A DNA stretch of 64,000 nt from Pratylenchus scribneri (lineage: Eukaryota > Nematoda > Chromadorea > Rhabditida > Pratylenchidae): NCBI GenBank assembly GCA_030063045.1, contig JAQSEB010000081.1:124001-188000 (forward strand). The letters run 5' to 3'. Position 1 is the first letter of the stretch; each line of letters begins with the position of its first letter. Shown here one piece after another: positions 40,846 to 53,400 of this stretch. The notes below the pieces were generated by a model. The model made no database searches and was not told where the DNA came from. It saw only the letters and a list, made by a program, of their open reading frames with translations. The translations under genes and the position numbers were made by a program.

Positions 40846-42245
40846 TCATTTGTAATCATTTCCCTTCTTTCTCATTCCAAGTACATATCCAAATTCCTCG
40901 AATTGCCATTTATCCTTGCCAAAATTCACTCTAATTAAAACCCCAATATCGTACATTGTGATTGCCGGAAATATTTGGATATTTGCAAATTTTGTTGACA
41001 ATTTTGTCTTTCCTGAATTTGATTTATAAATAAAATTACCAATATTTTTGTTTAATTATTTTAAATTTTGGATTATTTTTATGAAAAATTGACATAATTT
41101 TTTTTATTTTATAATTTATGAGGATTTTACCCATAAATTTTCCATTGCATGTGGCGAAACATTCCATTTTACCATTTGGATGGTGGATTATGCCACACCC
41201 AACAATATCGCCATCACTGTAATATTCATCTTCGATATTTTCTAATTTTTTGTAGCTTCCATCAATCCATATTCCTCGATTGAACCCAATTCCAATTGAA
41301 ATATTATTATCAAATCCAAGCATTCTCTTTTCCAATTGAAATTGTTGGTCGCAAAATCCAATCATAAAAGAGTAACCACTGAAAAATTCAGCAATTAATC
41401 TATTGGAATGGAATATATTCATTAATAAACAGAGGTCGCAGATTTTTTTTCAGAAAAAAAGTACATTAGCCTTGAAAAAAGATTTTGGTATCAAAAAAAA
41501 AAGATTTTCATTTTAAGCTAATATAAATTGATTAAAATTTTTTAAACATGTTTTTTGGGAAGAAATTTTTACAATTTTTCGCGCCGCAGGCGAAAAATTT
41601 AAACCAAAATTAGCCGCGCAGCGAAAAATTTTAACCATATTTGGAAAAAAAAGTGTAAATCTTTTAAAAAAGTACATTTGCGACCTCTGATAAAATATCT
41701 ATATATTTAATAAAAATTTTTTTTGCTCATTCAATAATTGAATTTTATTCGCACAATAAATTTTTGCCAAATAATATTGAAAAAAATATTTACTCGTTTA
41801 AAAATTTTGAAAAAAATTGCACTTCAAAATAGGCAATAGATTTATTGATGGCCTTCAAAATGAATGTTGGAATTGGCTGGAAAGCACGAACGGAATTGAA
41901 TGCTAAAAAAATAATAATATTAATTTAAAAATATTTTCTGCTGTTTTATTTTTACCAAATTGAACGGAATGCTTGACTTCGATACCTTCCTCAGAAATTG
42001 ACAATTTTGGCCCGCAATCATCTTCATTCAATTTGTTATTCTTCATTATCTTTAAATATTAATTATTTTAATTTTCAAAACATTTTCTAATTCACCTCTT
42101 TAATGCCGTTGAGCATTTTTTGAACATTTCTTGCCAAAAGGCCATTTGCCATTTTGGTCAAAAGTCCAAAAGCATTTTCCAATGGAATTGAGGCGAACAA
42201 TTCATTCATTAATTCGGCTGGCATTCCTCGACGTTGTATTTCCAT
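40846..42245 (-). CDS. SPRY-domain protein, 255 aa
   Basis: Five exons (minus): 42245-42096, 42049-41956, 41902-41794, 41378-41131, 41012-40846; 768 bases. After about 90 N-terminal residues with no known domain, a SPRY fold begins with YFEV, then GYSFMIGF, SIGIGFN, SDGDIVGCGI, MECFATCNGKFMG and a last strand AITMYDIGVLIRVNFG. SPRY domains are protein-interaction platforms, for example in RanBPM, SPSB and TRIM proteins. Cyst nematodes have expanded secreted SPRY (SPRYSEC) effectors, but this product has no signal peptide, so a secreted effector role is not supported. The acceptor at 41378 was chosen because it gives the expected strand order; an alternative at about 41401 would add a few residues. 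Intron 3 has a GCGC-rich dispersed repeat. Confidence 0.8.
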
Positions 42246-44038
42246 TTTAGTAAATTTTGATGATTTGTTTTTTTCCTGAATTTTATAAATTATTTTGAAT
42301 ATTTTTGATAAGGTATTTAGACCTCTAAATTGAACGAAACGCAATATTATGAAATAAAAGTGGTACCATTGGGCACAGCTCATCGAACTGCGTTGATTGA
42401 GCTATTATTTGGCTATGTAAAAATTTTTCGTCAAACATGCCCTTAGTCCCCCCCCCCCCTTTGTATTTCCTTGGTAAAAGTTGACATTTTCTTACCAAGA
42501 TGGAAGATTGAACGTCAGATTTGAATTTCCCTACCCAGATAACGATTAAAATCGAATTTTTAAGCAAAAAATGAAAAAAATTAATTTGGGATGCGGATTC
42601 TTTACGATTGCCGAATGTTTGGTAAATTTAAAAAAAAAAACTAAAAATTGCTGCTTTCTTTCTTTAAAAAAATTGTAAAAAGAATGAACAAATATTGAAG
42701 AGAATTCTCCTCTTTTTATATGGGCGTTCTTTTTTCCTGTTGAGGGCAAAATGACGGACAATGAGACAATTTTTATGGAAATATTCAATGGGAATATATA
42801 TAGACAATGGAATCATTTTATTGGAGAATGCTCTATTTAAAAATTGATCATCAAATGCCAATGGTAGATTAACATTAGAAATTGTTGAGCTGAATTGGAA
42901 ATTTGCCTCGGGTAAATATTTGAATATTATTTTAGTCCAAAATAGAATAATTAAATGTCTGTTTGTGCCAGCGGTCTTTTTTCATACAAAATAGTAGGGC
43001 AGACAATTAATTTATTTTGGATAATAAATTCAGGAGTCGTTTTAGACTTAAATAAAATATGTGGATCGATCATTGAGCATTGTTTAAAATGCCTAATGAG
43101 GGAAAGAATGGACTATTTTGCGAGTTTTTCAACAGAAAAAGATAACTGCTGGACAATGAAATTATATGAATGGAGCAAATTCGGATTGAAGCAAATAAAT
43201 CAATCACAAATTTTTATTCTCATTTGGCGGATGAAATTTATGAAAGAAATACCTATATGAATGCAAGAATTATGAAAAAATGATCGAATAAATTGTCTCA
43301 GGCAAAATATTTTTGAATTTATAATTTACCCAGGAAAAAAGGAGGAAAACGGTAGTTTTTGAGCAATTTTGGATGGAAAATGAAATGGAATTTGTAGAAG
43401 AAGACAGTATTCAGTAGGGGATTGGGCAGTGAATGGAATGATCAATTTCCCCCTCGATGATCGAATGAATATTTAAAAAAATAATAAAAATGCATGGGAA
43501 AATGGCAAATCTTTGAATATTATAGGGTCATTTTGATGTTTTCAATTCCATTCATTTTTAATGGTTACTATTACTATTTTTCCTTAAACAATATTTCTTC
43601 TTTTGCAGACAAAAATGCTTTTTTTGACAAAACAGTTTTCGACTTCTAATAAATCAGAAACCGGTTTTAGACCCTCCAAACTTTATACTATTTTGTAGAT
43701 CTCATCGAGATGAATCGATTGATATATAAAAGTTAGTGGTTTTGGTTCCAAAATTAGAATGTTTAAAATCAAATACTATAAATATAATTTAAATGATTTA
43801 ATTCGTTAAATTTCGATCTAAAATAAGAAATTTTTATGTCAAAAGACCCTTCTCGATGACATCGACAAATTGGTATAAAGTTTTTAGGGCTTGAAACCAG
43901 TTTTTGATTTATTAGTAGTCAAAAAGCTGTCCTGTCTGCAAAAAAAAGCATTTTTGTCGGCAAAAGATGAAATTTTGTCTGAAAAAAAAATATTTTGCTT
44001 TTTTATATTTTTATTTTAAAAATAAAAATTTAAATAAA
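42246..44038. other. Intergenic region with possible gene remnants
   Basis: Frames at 42560-43260 (plus), such as FWIINSGVVLDLNKICGSII and RMDYFASFSTEKDNCW, look protein-like but cannot be spliced into a continuous model. They may be a decayed member of a nematode gene family. A C12 run lies near 42450. A MITE family A copy occupies 43600-43985. Confidence 0.4.
43600..43985. repeat. MITE family A copy, long-ended form
   Basis: Ends extend to GCAGACAAAAATGC at the left and its inverted counterpart GCATTTTTGTCGGC at the right. Inside are CGACTTCTAATAAATCAGAA and TAGATCTCATCGAGATGAAT, with inverted partners on the right side. This copy defines the family's outer ends best. Confidence 0.85.
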
Positions 44039-47000
44039 ATGGAATTCCCAATAAAATTGAAGACAGCTTATGGAATATCCAAAGTTCAGGTTTGAATTAA
44101 AAATATAAAAGTTAATCTTGAAATTTATAATTTATATAAAATTTATAGTTTTCACCTTTTGATATCACTCATCCTTTATTGGCCGTTTCTACTTGGGATG
44201 CTTTTGTAAAAATTTTTGATGTTACAAATCCTGCCGCTCCCATGGAAATGCGAACTTATTTTCATTCAAAATCCGTCCTTTCATGCACATTTATGGTAAG
44301 AAGAAAAGCAGGCTCAATTGCAGTTTAGCCGACCTTTCGCCGTTTAAACCGTTTAAGCGACCATTGAAAAGCTTAGGCGAAAAGTTGCCCATTAAGAGAC
44401 CAATGCTAATTTTAAGTAGGGTTGCACCCCGGAGTCCGGGGAACGATTTTCGGTAAAATTAGTCCCAAAAATCTTGATGGGGATGACCTTTCTTTCGCTT
44501 AAATGCTTCGAGCCCTAAACCTGGACCTAGTCTTGCCTAAATCCCTGCTCTTCGTATTGAAATGGCAAAATTTGCTGCTTAATTTTAATAAATAAATTTC
44601 AAATTAATATTAGGGTAGGTTCAGAATGTGTTATGGTTTGGTTCAAGACGGTATGGGCATTTTTTTGTAATAAATGGTTTCTGAAAGGTCGCCTAAACTT
44701 TTCATTGGTCGCTTAAAGAACAAAAGTTCGGATAAACTGCAATTGAGCCGAAAATCACATTTCGAATAATAAAATATTCATTAAGGATTCTTCTAGAGTT
44801 GTGAGTGGTGGTTTGGATGAATTGGTGAAAGTTTATGATTTGGAATCAGGGAAAGGTATATTCAAAAGCATTTAAACCTTTTAACGTTTATTTAATCTTT
44901 TATTTATTAAAGAGACTGTGATGGGTCAACACAGAGCTGCTCTCCGATGCATGGAATTTTGCAGTGCACAGCGAGTCACAGTTTCTGGGGGATGGGATAA
45001 TCAACTCAAAGTAAAATGCAATATTTGATAATTAAAGCTGGGATTTATATTGATATCAAAATTTTTTTTCAAATTTAGAATAGCTTGAGACCCACTTAAA
45101 ACAAATTTTTATAATTTTTTTAGTTGATTTTCTTGAATATTTATGTCAATATCCATCAATATATGTCAATATTTCGGCAAATTTTGGTCATTTTCGTCAA
45201 TACATTGAAGATTGAAGAATTTTATTAAATTTTATAGTTTTGGAAAAAATAAAATTTTTTGAAAAATTTTGGAAATTTATTGGAAAATTTTACCAATTTC
45301 TTGAAAAGTTTAAGGAAAAAGTTCATTTTGTAATTTTTAGAAAAAAAAAAAATAATGAAAAATTGATTTTGGAAAATTTTTGAAAAATTTATTGATGTGT
45401 ATAAAAAATTTTTGGAGATGGATTTTAAAATTATATGAATAATAAGCTTCGAACGAAATGTGAAAAATTTCTGGTTGTGAGTACTTGGAAAAAATTTTCG
45501 AAATTTTTGGTAAAATATATCGTTTTTAAAAATTTTCATTAATATTTTGCCAATATTTTCATCAATATTTCAGGATTTTTCATAAAAATAAATCCCAATT
45601 AAATATTTCCAATTAAATTGCCAAAATTTTTGAAATTCAGCTTTGGGACGGCCGTGCCTTGATGCCGGCGGTTGGTGAAGTGGAATGCGGGTCAAAATCT
45701 ATGCATTGGATGTGGTCGACAATAGAGCTGTGGTTGGCACAAAAGATAGGCGCGTTTTGGTATGGGATGTGAGAAGCATGAAAGCGCCCCTCCAAACGCG
45801 TGAATCACCATTGAAGGTATTAGAAATAATATTTGTCCAAATTCCAAAAACAAAATATATTCTAAATATTTGATTTTTCGTCATTAAAACAATGAATTTA
45901 ATAATTTTTTTGTAATTCAGTTTCAAACTCGCTCAATCAAATGCTTTCCTTCCGGTGAGGCATTCATTTTTGCCTCCATTGAGGGCCGAGTTGCCGTAGA
46001 ATATTTTGACACGAGCCCGGAAATACAAAAGGAAAAGGTTCTGATATTTAATTTTCATTATCAATAATATTTTTATTGCGGCTAAGATTTATATGAATAT
46101 AAAATTGTGGAAAATAGGCATAAATATTCAATATTGGCATAAAACTAGCAAAATATTGATATAAATTGCAAAAAATGACAAAATATTGATTAAACATTGA
46201 TTACAATTTTTTTAAAAACGCTATATTTTATCAAAAATTTCGAAAACATTTTTTCCAAGTATTCACAATCATAAATTTTAATTTTTTTTATATAATTTTA
46301 AAATCCATTACCAAAAATTTTTATACACATCAATAAATTTTTCAAAAATATTTTAAAATCAATTTTCCATTAATTTTATTCAAAAATTTCAAAATCAATT
46401 TTTTCGCCATTTTTTCCAAAAAATGACAAAATTTTTTCATTAAATTTCCAAAAATTTTCAAAAAATTTTCACTTTTATTTTCTAAAATAAAATTCTTCAA
46501 AAAGCTTCTAAATATTGATAAAATGGCCAAAAAATGCTGAAATATTAATATAAAATTGAGACCAAAAAATGGCAAAAAATATTGATGAATAATGAAATAA
46601 AAATTCATTTAAATCCACAAAAACATTGATAAAAACTTCTAGGTTAGAAAAAAACCTAAAAATAATAATAAATTCATTAAAATATATTTTATTATTCACA
46701 GTATTCATTCAAATGTCATCGAGACGAGACAAAAATGAGATGGGCGAGCTCATTTATTCAAATGCCATCGCTTTCCATCCCCAGCATAGAACATTTGCCA
46801 CCGGCGGAAGTGATGCCATTGTAAACATGTGGGATCCGGTGAATCGCAAAAGACTATGTCAATTCAGAAAGTCAGTGTGTATTCCATTTAAATATTGTTT
46901 AATATTTTCTACCGATAAAATAGTTTTTGATTTCTAATAAAATAAGAAACCGGTTTTAGACCCTACAAATTTTATACCAATTTGTAGATCTCATCGAGAC

Positions 47001-47443
47001 GCATCGATTGGTATATAATTTGTAATGGTTTGATTAAAATTAAAAGATATTAAACCGTTTAAACCATATTTCCAATTTTTGGTTTAAAACTCTTTGATTT
47101 TGGGTCAAAATTTGATATTTTATACATTTACCAATCGATGCGTCTCGATGAGATAACCAAATTGGTATAAGGTTTGTAGGGTTTAAAACCGGTTTCTGAT
47201 TTATAAGAAGTCAAAAATTTTGCCATTAAAAAAAGAAATTTTTCCGGTAAAAAATATTATTCTTATTAAATTATCATTTTAAGATTTCCTACATCAATTG
47301 TCAGCTTATCTTTTTCACCCGACGGTGATATGTTGGCCATCGCATCCACCTATATATACGAAGAGGAAATCCACCCAACATCCATTCCGGAAAGCGCATT
47401 GGTCTTAAGAAAAATGACCGAAATTGAAGTTCAGCCAAAATAA
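44039..47443 (+). CDS. bub-3: Spindle-checkpoint WD40 protein BUB3, 329 aa after two one-base corrections
   Basis: WD40 propeller that recruits BUB1 and BUBR1/MAD3 to phosphorylated KNL1 at kinetochores. Eight exons: 44039-44089, 44149-44295, 44786-44855, 44913-45010, 45641-45816, 45921-46037, 46702-46870, 47284-47443. Blades are recognisable: AVSTWDAFVKIFD, SGGLDELVKVYDLESG, SGGWDNQLKLWDGRA, GTKDRRVLVWDVRSM, FASIEGRVAVEYFD, YSFKCHRDET, and ATGGSDAIVNMWDP with NRKRLCQFR. The frame is lost twice, each time at a run of A that is one base short: near 45694 in exon 5 and near 46733 in exon 7. Adding one base at each gives exactly 330 codons; human BUB3 has 328 residues. Introns 4 and 6 hold inverted copies of one repeat, and intron 7 holds a MITE. 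Confidence 0.9.
45060..45620. repeat. Intronic repeat, left arm of an inverted pair (bub-3 intron 4)
   Basis: Contains TTTATTGATGTGTATAAAAA, GGATTTTAAAATTATAT, GTACTTGGAAAAAATTTTCG and a NAATATTTTGCCAATATT block. The same strings occur in reverse complement and the same order within 46070-46640. Confidence 0.8.
46070..46640. repeat. Intronic repeat, right arm of an inverted pair (bub-3 intron 6)
   Basis: Reverse-complement counterpart of 45060-45620, for example CGAAAACATTTTTTCCAAGT and TTTTTATACACATCAATAAA. Exons 5 and 6 of bub-3 lie between the two arms. Confidence 0.8.
46915..47235. repeat. MITE family A copy, best-preserved palindrome (bub-3 intron 7)
   Basis: Left arm: AAGAAACCGGTTTTAGACCC, then TTGTAGATCTCATCGAGACG and CATCGATTGGTATA. 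The right arm is its reverse complement (CAATCGATGCGTCTCGATGA; GGGTTTAAAACCGGTTTCTG). It is about 320 bases long with a short AT-rich centre. Confidence 0.9.
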
Positions 47444-50400
47444 TTGCTGCTGATGGGATTTTGATGGGATTTATTTATAGAAATCTCCTTTAATTGTTCT
47501 AATTGTAATTTTTCTTATTCATATAAATTAATGTCATTTTTGAATATCAAAAATTTATTCCAATTTCATTCTGATAAATAAAATATTAACAGAAAATGTT
47601 TCCAAATCTAAATATTACAAGGCATAATTATTTTGAAAATCTGGCAATTTATTGAAAATCTGACAATTTTTTAATATTTTAAAAATAAAAAACTGCATAA
47701 AATTCAGAAAAAAAACTGGCATTATCATTAAAAGTTTGCTTTTCGATTCTGGGATGAAATTGAAGACATTCCAAATAGTACTAAAATAAAATCAATACTC
47801 ATTTTTTGATATTGTTCAATCTTATTAAAATTAAAAAATAAAAATGGTTAATTAATTTTTAATCTTTTCAACGTAAAATCCATTATTTTTGAACATTAAT
47901 TTTTATTCATTCCCATTTGCCGGCTGCGTCTTCTTCATTCAACTTTTGATTTTGTTCAAAAAACAGAACAGCTGTTCCTTATTTCTTCCATTTTTTCCAT
48001 AAATTTTCTTAAATGAAGCGGATTTCGGTGGAGGAAGGAAAATCTTCGTTTAATTTTATTTTGACGCCTGATGGTGGCTGTGACTTCTTCCGCCTTGAAG
48101 CATTTTTCGATCAAAAATCGCATAAATATTTTCGTTTTAAAATTATTGGTTCTAATTTTTAATCGAAAATTATTGTTTTTGATTTTTAGTAGTTTTGTTT
48201 TATTAAAATAAATTATTTTAAATTGAATTTTCATAGTCAATTTTATTATTGGCCATATTTCCAATTATATATGTGAAAAAAATTTTTAAAAAATTCAAAT
48301 ATAATTAATTTTCTTAGCTTTTTTACATTTTTAGGCAATTTTAATTGTTATTAAATTTTTTTGACTAATTTTATAAAAAAAACAACATATTTTTCTTATT
48401 ATATTGATTAAAATCAAAATTTTTGGCCATATTATAAAATATGAATTTAAAATTTAATTTTCACAAAATATTAAAATATTTTTATAAATGAATTTTCAAA
48501 TTTTGGTAATTTTTAGAAATTAAAATTATATCGATTTTCCCCATAATTCATCCATGTTCATATTAGAATAAGAATTTTTAAAGGTCACAAAAAGGGTATG
48601 ACAATTTTCAGTGAACAATAAGCTAATAATTAGCACACATTTTTATTCTCAATTTAATGGAAGATTTAAAAAATTCTCTTTTCAAGAATTCGCTGTTGAA
48701 TTTACCCATGAAATTGAAAATACCTTCAATTAGTCGTCTATTTAGGCCCCAAATTCATCAAATTCTCTACCCTCCTAGAGAGTGGCCAAAAATTAAAATT
48801 ATTTTGCATTTAATAAAAATGGATGCATTTTCGCATCATTTTAAAACAAATCCCAAAGTGCCATTTATTCCCCATACAAATGATTATGCGCGAGTCCATT
48901 TTATAAAAAAATGAGTCCATAATTTGTCAACCATTATAATCCCTTTGGCCCAATTTGTTGTGCATAAATTTTTTAAAAAGCCTTCGTTTACTTTGTCAAT
49001 GGCTAAAGTGTATGCGTCATTAGGCAAGAAATGGCAGTAAAATTGTAAAAAATTCCTGGAAAATAAAGTTAAATTTTAGCAATAAAATGGCAGATGCCAG
49101 CCTTTTCAAAATTCATAGAAAATAATTATGATTCATATATTATTGAAGAAAATTAAAATGAAAATCGCCTCCGTTTGAATTAAATGCGCAAAGTGTTTGT
49201 ATCATTAGGCAAAAAGTGGCAATAAAATTTTATAAAATTCCCGGAATATAAAGTTAAACTTTAGCATTAAAATGGCAGATTCACCTTCGACTTTTCAAAA
49301 TCCATAGAAAATAAAAATTAAATGATTCATAAATATTAAAATAAAAGCCCATCAGCACTTAATTTGTTTGTCCAAAAGTTTCGTTTTAAAAAAAATATTA
49401 AAATGGTGACCAAACAATTTAAAGAGATTTATTGACTCCACTCATTTATAAAAGATAGAAAATAACATTTAATATGTTGAAATTATATTCCTTTTATTTT
49501 TTATTTTTATCTGGCAAATTTTAGATTTATTTAGAGTCAAAAATTTTAATATTTTTATGGCATTATATTTAGCAAAATTTAGTAAGGTAAATCATTCATT
49601 GTTAAAATTACATTAATTATATTATCGTTAATCCTCTTTTTAATTCCCCGATCTCTAATTGTTCCCTAGACCCCACCTTTTCAGAAATAATTTCCCATGG
49701 GGTATTAAGAAGGTATTTAAAATTTAATTAAAAAATAATAAATTTCTATCCATCAATATTTATTTGTTTTTTTTTTCTAAGCTCCTAATAAGTACCTGCC
49801 ATTAGCAATTTTGAATTTTTCATTAAATTTATTTTCTTTTATTTCTGTCATTGAAAAGATATTTATTAGCCTACCCAGCCAAAATAAATAAATGTCCATC
49901 AAACGAATGCCAAAGGGCAAATTTATCTTTAAAAAAGTGGAGTGGATTCTCCGCTTTTTATATTGATGTTTGCCCCTCAAGAAAACTCATTTCATTCTCG
50001 TTGTTCATCCTTCAAGCTTCAGGCAAAAATTAATTTCGCTTTCAAGTGAAATGGTTAACTCAGCTCACCAAATTATTGCCATTTTTAGTGCTGATGATGA
50101 GCAATAAATTTTAGCAACTTTTAATTAAAATTATTTTTTCGAATTTTTAAATGCACATAATTTTTATTTTTGTCAAAATTTTAATTCATATCTTCATTTT
50201 CATATATTTATCGTTCGAAATAATAATAAATGCCAATGCCAAACATGAAATGTACCCTCCATTTTTTTATCAATTTTATGTCAATCTTTATAAATACCAA
50301 CATTTGCTATGTGTAAATATTGTCTAGCATCATTCATCACCAAAAAAAGTGAAATACATGTTAAGCATCTAAAAAAATTTTATTCAATAAAAAGCTTTAA

Positions 50401-53400
50401 TTGATGTAATTTTTGGCGCACTTATACTTCCATAAAATTTCAATAATTGCAAATTTTAAATGTTCTTTAGTCGTTTTTATAATCCCCTTGCATTTTCCAG
50501 ACACCAAAAATTATAATTTTCTGTCTTTTTTGACATTTTTATTTTTAATGGACAAGGCAATTTATAAAATAAATCATGCCCTCAGTCCTCTGCATTTTTC
50601 CCCTTTCCTTCATTCATCTAATCCCCTCCGCTGCCGCTGCAAATTTTCAGTCAAAAAAATGTGGCCAAAAAGTTAATTGAGGCCCTGTTGGCATGAAATC
50701 CCTTCCTTCTTCCCAGTTCATTTCAAAAAAATTCCAACCAATTCCTTGTTATTCTTTTTCCCAATTTGCCCTTCTTCAATTTGGCACTTTTTTTTCATCC
50801 TTCTTTTTATATGTAGAAGGAAGCGGCCAAGCGGCCAAAAAATAAACATTCGATTTTTGCCAAAAAATAAACATTCGATTTTTTTCAAAAAGTGCATTGA
50901 ATTAAAAATTAAATTTATTCCCAAAAATTTTAAAAAAAATTTTAAAAAATGAATGTTAATTTTATTATTAATTACAACAATTTGTGGTCGAAATTCTTTT
51001 GGGATAAATTCACAAAATTATATCAGAAAATGACTAATTAATTACCTTTTAGCTTTAAAGGATAATTTGCGTGACAATAATTGCAATTATTTAATATTCA
51101 TTTCCAGCCAAAGGCAAAATTAGTTGGAACGAAAGGAGGCATAAAAATGTTAAGAAAAGTTCTTTGTATGAAAGTTGCCTAATACCTTCTTATTTGTATT
51201 TGATTTCCAGACATAAAATTTTAAAAATATTTATTAAAAATTTAATTTTTTTCGCCAATTTTTTTCAATTCTTTCTGCCAGAAATAATTCAAAAAATTAT
51301 TATTTTATCTTTTAATTAAAATAATTCACAAAAATTCTGCTTTATGATTTAAATTTATTTTTAGTTTGCGAAAAATTTAATATAGTTTAGTAAAAAATTT
51401 GTAAATATTTTTCCAAATAATTTTTATTAGATCAAATTGTTTTGTTATTTATGTAAAAATAATTATCTTGAAAATAAATATAAAAAAATGATTTCTAGAA
51501 ATGAATAATTTAACATTTTTGGTGCAAAATTTTACATTCCAAAAAACACAAATTATGGGTCCAGGGTCCACAATTCGGAATTACAATTTAAAAAAATAAA
51601 AATAATTGTTCCCATTCAATTCCCTCAAAAGTGCCATCGTGGTGCCATTCACTGCATCCATCGTTTAAAGACCCAATTTGCGTTGTATTCACAGTTGGAA
51701 CACAAAAAATGCTTTATCAAAAGGAAAAGTCCAATCAACTTTTTAACTGAACTCTTTTGTCATTTTCAACAATAACATTTATTCCCTTTCTATGATAACA
51801 TTAAATTCACCATTTCTTTAGTTTAAAAAAATGCATATTTTTTGAAAAAATTTACCAAAAAAAATATTTATAAATATTTTTTAATTAAAAAATTAATTTT
51901 GTTTTATGGATTAAAATTTTTACCAAAATTTAAAAAATGCAAAAATTAAATAAATAATTTGCTTTAGAACACTCGAAATATTCTGAAAATATTTTTTAAT
52001 ATTTAATTTATTCATAAATATTAAATATCAAAAAAACATAAATTTACATATAAATTAGGTTTTTTTGAATAATTTAAAATACCTAACTAAAATCCAAATA
52101 TTAATTCATTTACATATGAATCTGAAATCTAAAAATTAATAAAAAATAATGTTCATTTTTTCTACTTTAAATCCAATTAATTCTTTCATTCATCGCCAAT
52201 TTATGGCCACAAAAAGGTGGTAATCTTTTTTTTCATTTTTCAAGTCAGAATATCAATATTTCCATTTAACATTTTAAAATTTCAGACTTATTTATTAGAC
52301 AAAAAGACACAAAATTTAATTCCTAATGCCCTTTCTGTTGAATTCACAAAAATGGCCTTCCTCCTATAGAATGATGGCACCGTTCCATTTTCTTAGCCAA
52401 AAACCTTAGAAGGTCTTTATTAGTGCCCATCCTTTTGATGGGTAGAAAAAGCGGAAGGTTTAATTAATCCCCCTGGCGGCGAAATGAATGTTTTTTTGGA
52501 GTTCTTTGATGGATGCCCATTTTATGGGATTTTGGGGTGCCTTTGTTTTTTAATGGGATGGAATGGAATACGCCATTCAAAAATTCAGCAAAATTAAAAT
52601 TATTTTAGAAGAATCCTCGAGGAATAAAATTAATTTTTTATGTTTGATATTTTTTTCAAAATTTTTAAATTACAAACGACAGTAATTTCCGAAAAAATAG
52701 ATAAAAAAAAATTAGTGATGAATTTTTAAAAACATTGTTTATATGCTTTTATTGTCAAATTTATTGAGAATATGCAAAAAATTTGCACTCTAACAATAAT
52801 GAAAATGACATTAGTATATTGGCATTACTTTTACTTTAAAATGTGACTTCTGCTGAAGACAGAAATGTGCCGTGCCTCAAATTCTCCCACAGACATCGTG
52901 TCCATGGGGCATTAATTTTACTTCCAATTCCATTGCCCTATTCCTCCGGGAACCATCCATTTTCCTCTCATTTTATTTATTTGTTTTACCGCGATTTATG
53001 CTGCTAAAACTCCAAAAAAGAAAATTGAGGTTGCCTCAGGCGCATCCTACTTTCTTTTCGCTTTTATTCTCCAATTTTGGAACTCTATAGATAGGAATTT
53101 TTGTTTTTCTCGTATTTTAATTAAAATTTTCATATTTTTTAATTTTTTTTTAAATTAATTTAATTCTTTTTAATTTTTAAAAAATTAAATTTTTCAAATT
53201 ATTTTTTAAATAATTTAATTCTTTTTTTAATAGTCAAAAATTTTCAAATATTTTTAGAATTTTTGGGGGCTTTTAATTTAATTTTAAATATGCAAAAAAT
53301 ATTATTCCAATTTAAAAAGAAATCTTAAATTTATAAAAATATCAACCGAATACAATTTGCACTTTTGAAGGGAATTCTTTTGTCTATTTTTGCATTGACA

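Noticed and set aside
40846..42245. Secreted SPRYSEC-type effector
   Set aside because: The SPRY domain is clear, but the N-terminus has no signal peptide, so an effector role is not supported.
42560..43260. Possible gene on the plus strand between SPRY and bub-3
   Set aside because: Protein-like fragments exist, but stops and missing splice sites prevent a continuous model. At most it is a decayed remnant.
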